Origin: Candidatus Gallilactobacillus intestinavium | GTDB lineage: Bacteria > Bacillota > Bacilli > Lactobacillales > Lactobacillaceae | Assembly (NCBI GenBank): GCA_017694665.1 | Contig: JADIMP010000035.1 | Location: 1 to 34,364, forward strand | Reading direction: 5' to 3' | DNA length: 34,364 nucleotides | Shown: piece by piece, positions 33,171 to 34,364 of the stretch | Layout of the letters: the number at the start of each line of letters is the position of its first letter | How positions within the stretch are numbered: the stretch's first letter is position 1 | Notes under the pieces: generated by a model | Databases searched by the model: none | Seen by the model: only the letters and a program-made list of their open reading frames with translations | Told to the model about the DNA's origin: nothing | Made by a program: the position numbers and the translations under genes

Positions 33171-34364
33171 CTAAAAACCACAACCTTTAGTTGGTTTAAA
33201 TCTTCTTTTCTTTGTTTGAGTATTAACCTCTGCATCTCCTTCAAATTTTCTTCCTAATCCAAAAATTATCCAACATAACCAAATCGCTGTTAGTGCCCAA
33301 CAAAAGAATGTTGCAAAGAAAATAGGAACTGGAGCTAAATTAGGTATCATAGGGAAATTAATTTTCATTTGTCTTAATAAAGTTAAACTACTCATTATAT
33401 AAGAACTATTCAAAGGAATAATTCCAAAAATAGAAGTAGCAACCCCAATTAAAAAGTATGCTCTGCGTTCTGGTTCAATTTTTGCTACATGTCCTAAATC
33501 ATCAGCTATATTACCAAACAATAAAATAGCAGGAACATCTCCACCAGCCATTAAAGTATTTACAATTCCCATTCCTACAGCAGTTGCCGTTTCAGCTCCA
33601 ATTGGACTTTGAATAAACTTATGTTTAGTTAAAGAAGTACATATTTGCTTGAAACAACCACTTCTTTGTAATGTAGCAATCATTCCAAAAACAAAAATAC
33701 AATTAATAATTAAAGGAGTCATAGTTTGAATCCCTTGAGCTAAAAATCCATTAACTGGTAATTGTGCTTTTGGATGAAAAGAAATAACTGCTTGAAAAGG
33801 GAAATACTTTAAATAACAAGCCAATAACAGTTCCAAATAAAGTACTCCACGTTAAACTAAAAAGAATATCCTTAGTTTTTAAACATAAAAATACAACTAA
33901 CGCTATGGCTAACAACATTATTAATCCACGCGGATCTGCAAAATGCCTTAAAGCTTGTAAATTATTTTTTTGAACTCCATTACCACCAAAAATAAAAAGT
34001 AAAATTATAGTAATGATAGTTGCTAATATCATCCACGGACTACGTTCTTTTAACATTTTGTTCAAATCAGCTGTTTCACCGGTTTTAGAATTTGTAGAAA
34101 CTGATAAAGCAACAGCTGTAACTTGAGAACTAGGAGCAAAACTATCACCACAATATACTCCCCCAATAATTGAGCCAATTAATACCAAAGGATTACATCC
34201 TAATAAAATTCCAGGAATGAAGAAACATGCTATAGCAGAAAACAGTGCTCCAAAAGGCATTCCTGATCCCAAAGCTAATAATGCTGTACCAACAAAACTA
34301 AAAACAGTAAAAGCTGCTCCATGTATATGACATATCATAGCTAACCAAACTAATCCTTGTCCCA
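33171..34364 (-). pseudogene. NhaC-family Na+/H+ (or solute/proton) antiporter, frameshifted and partial
   Basis: Two adjacent frames together give about 396 residues of one NhaC-type antiporter whose N-terminus lies beyond the window edge. The upstream frame (34362 down to about 33808) carries the family block Tyr-Cys-Gly-Asp-Ser-Phe-Ala-Pro-Ser-Ser-Gln-Val-Thr and several helices, then runs out of homology. The downstream frame (about 33806 to 33171) continues it with Gly-Ala-Glu-Thr-Ala-Thr-Ala and Gly-Gly-Asp-Val-Pro-Ala blocks and a Lys-rich tail. The frames join naturally if the single base at 33807 (a G on the minus strand, next to AAA and TTT runs) is removed. No other disruption is visible, so this is either a sequencing or assembly error or a very recent mutation. 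NhaC relatives exchange Na+, malate/lactate or other organic ions for H+; the substrate is unknown here. Confidence 0.75.

Noticed and set aside
33800..33816. Programmed -1 frameshift at TTTAAAG in the antiporter gene
   Set aside because: The downstream frame is reached by +1, not -1, and the bases do not form an X-XXY-YYZ heptamer in the reading frame, so an indel or error is simpler.
1..34364. tRNA, rRNA, CRISPR arrays, insertion sequences, prophage or attachment sites
   Set aside because: No cloverleaf-type GC-rich block, no spaced direct repeats, no transposase or integrase motif and no long terminal inverted repeats were seen on either strand.

Overview
The window is a strongly AT-rich stretch of a Firmicutes chromosome. 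Its gene content points to a heterofermentative member of the Lactobacillaceae, possibly close to Fructilactobacillus or Apilactobacillus. The main clues are a full-length phosphoketolase, an LTA synthase, PepO- and PepF-type peptidases, an ECF-type vitamin uptake system, NrdI and EbsC. Genus-level placement is inference. Coding density is high: no gene-free stretch exceeds 300 bases, and I saw no rRNA, tRNA, CRISPR array, transposase or phage gene.

Layout. 1-1158 is the tail of a large membrane protein cut by the window edge. 1208-6679 holds an M13 peptidase (minus), a small VOC-like protein (plus), a minus operon (DUF915-type hydrolase, two-helix membrane protein, HIT hydrolase) and a minus pair (GNAT, histidine phosphatase). 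6811-8907 is an LTA synthase. 8983-10411 is a minus pair: a CopY-like repressor and a type-2 ferredoxin/flavodoxin-NADP reductase. 10567-14984 runs plus: a nucleoside hydrolase, an ECF S component whose ribosome-binding site lies inside a terminator-like hairpin, then a TPP riboswitch with terminator driving ykoE-ykoD-ykoC, a thiamine/HMP ECF transporter. 14974-22338 holds an esterase-like hydrolase, PepF with a methyltransferase-like protein, LplA with a membrane protein, and a UspA, glycerate kinase, GtrA operon. 22383-28906 holds phosphoketolase, EbsC, a minus set (RecX, DUF1836, HD hydrolase) and a CNNM/CorC-type membrane protein. 28957-29415 is nrdI.

The most unusual part is the right end (29456 to the edge, minus strand), which looks like one operon. 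In transcription order it has a frameshifted NhaC-family antiporter, a Crp/Fnr-type regulator, a thioredoxin-reductase-like flavoprotein with a degenerate thioredoxin-like tail and an altered NADPH-binding region, and a 602-residue cytosolic protein joining an arylsulfotransferase-like beta-propeller to a C-terminal thioredoxin domain (Cys-Thr-His-Cys). Together they look like a dedicated redox relay serving a propeller enzyme of unknown substrate. This is the best candidate here for an undescribed system.

Most transcription units end at clear intrinsic terminators, several of them shared by convergent genes.
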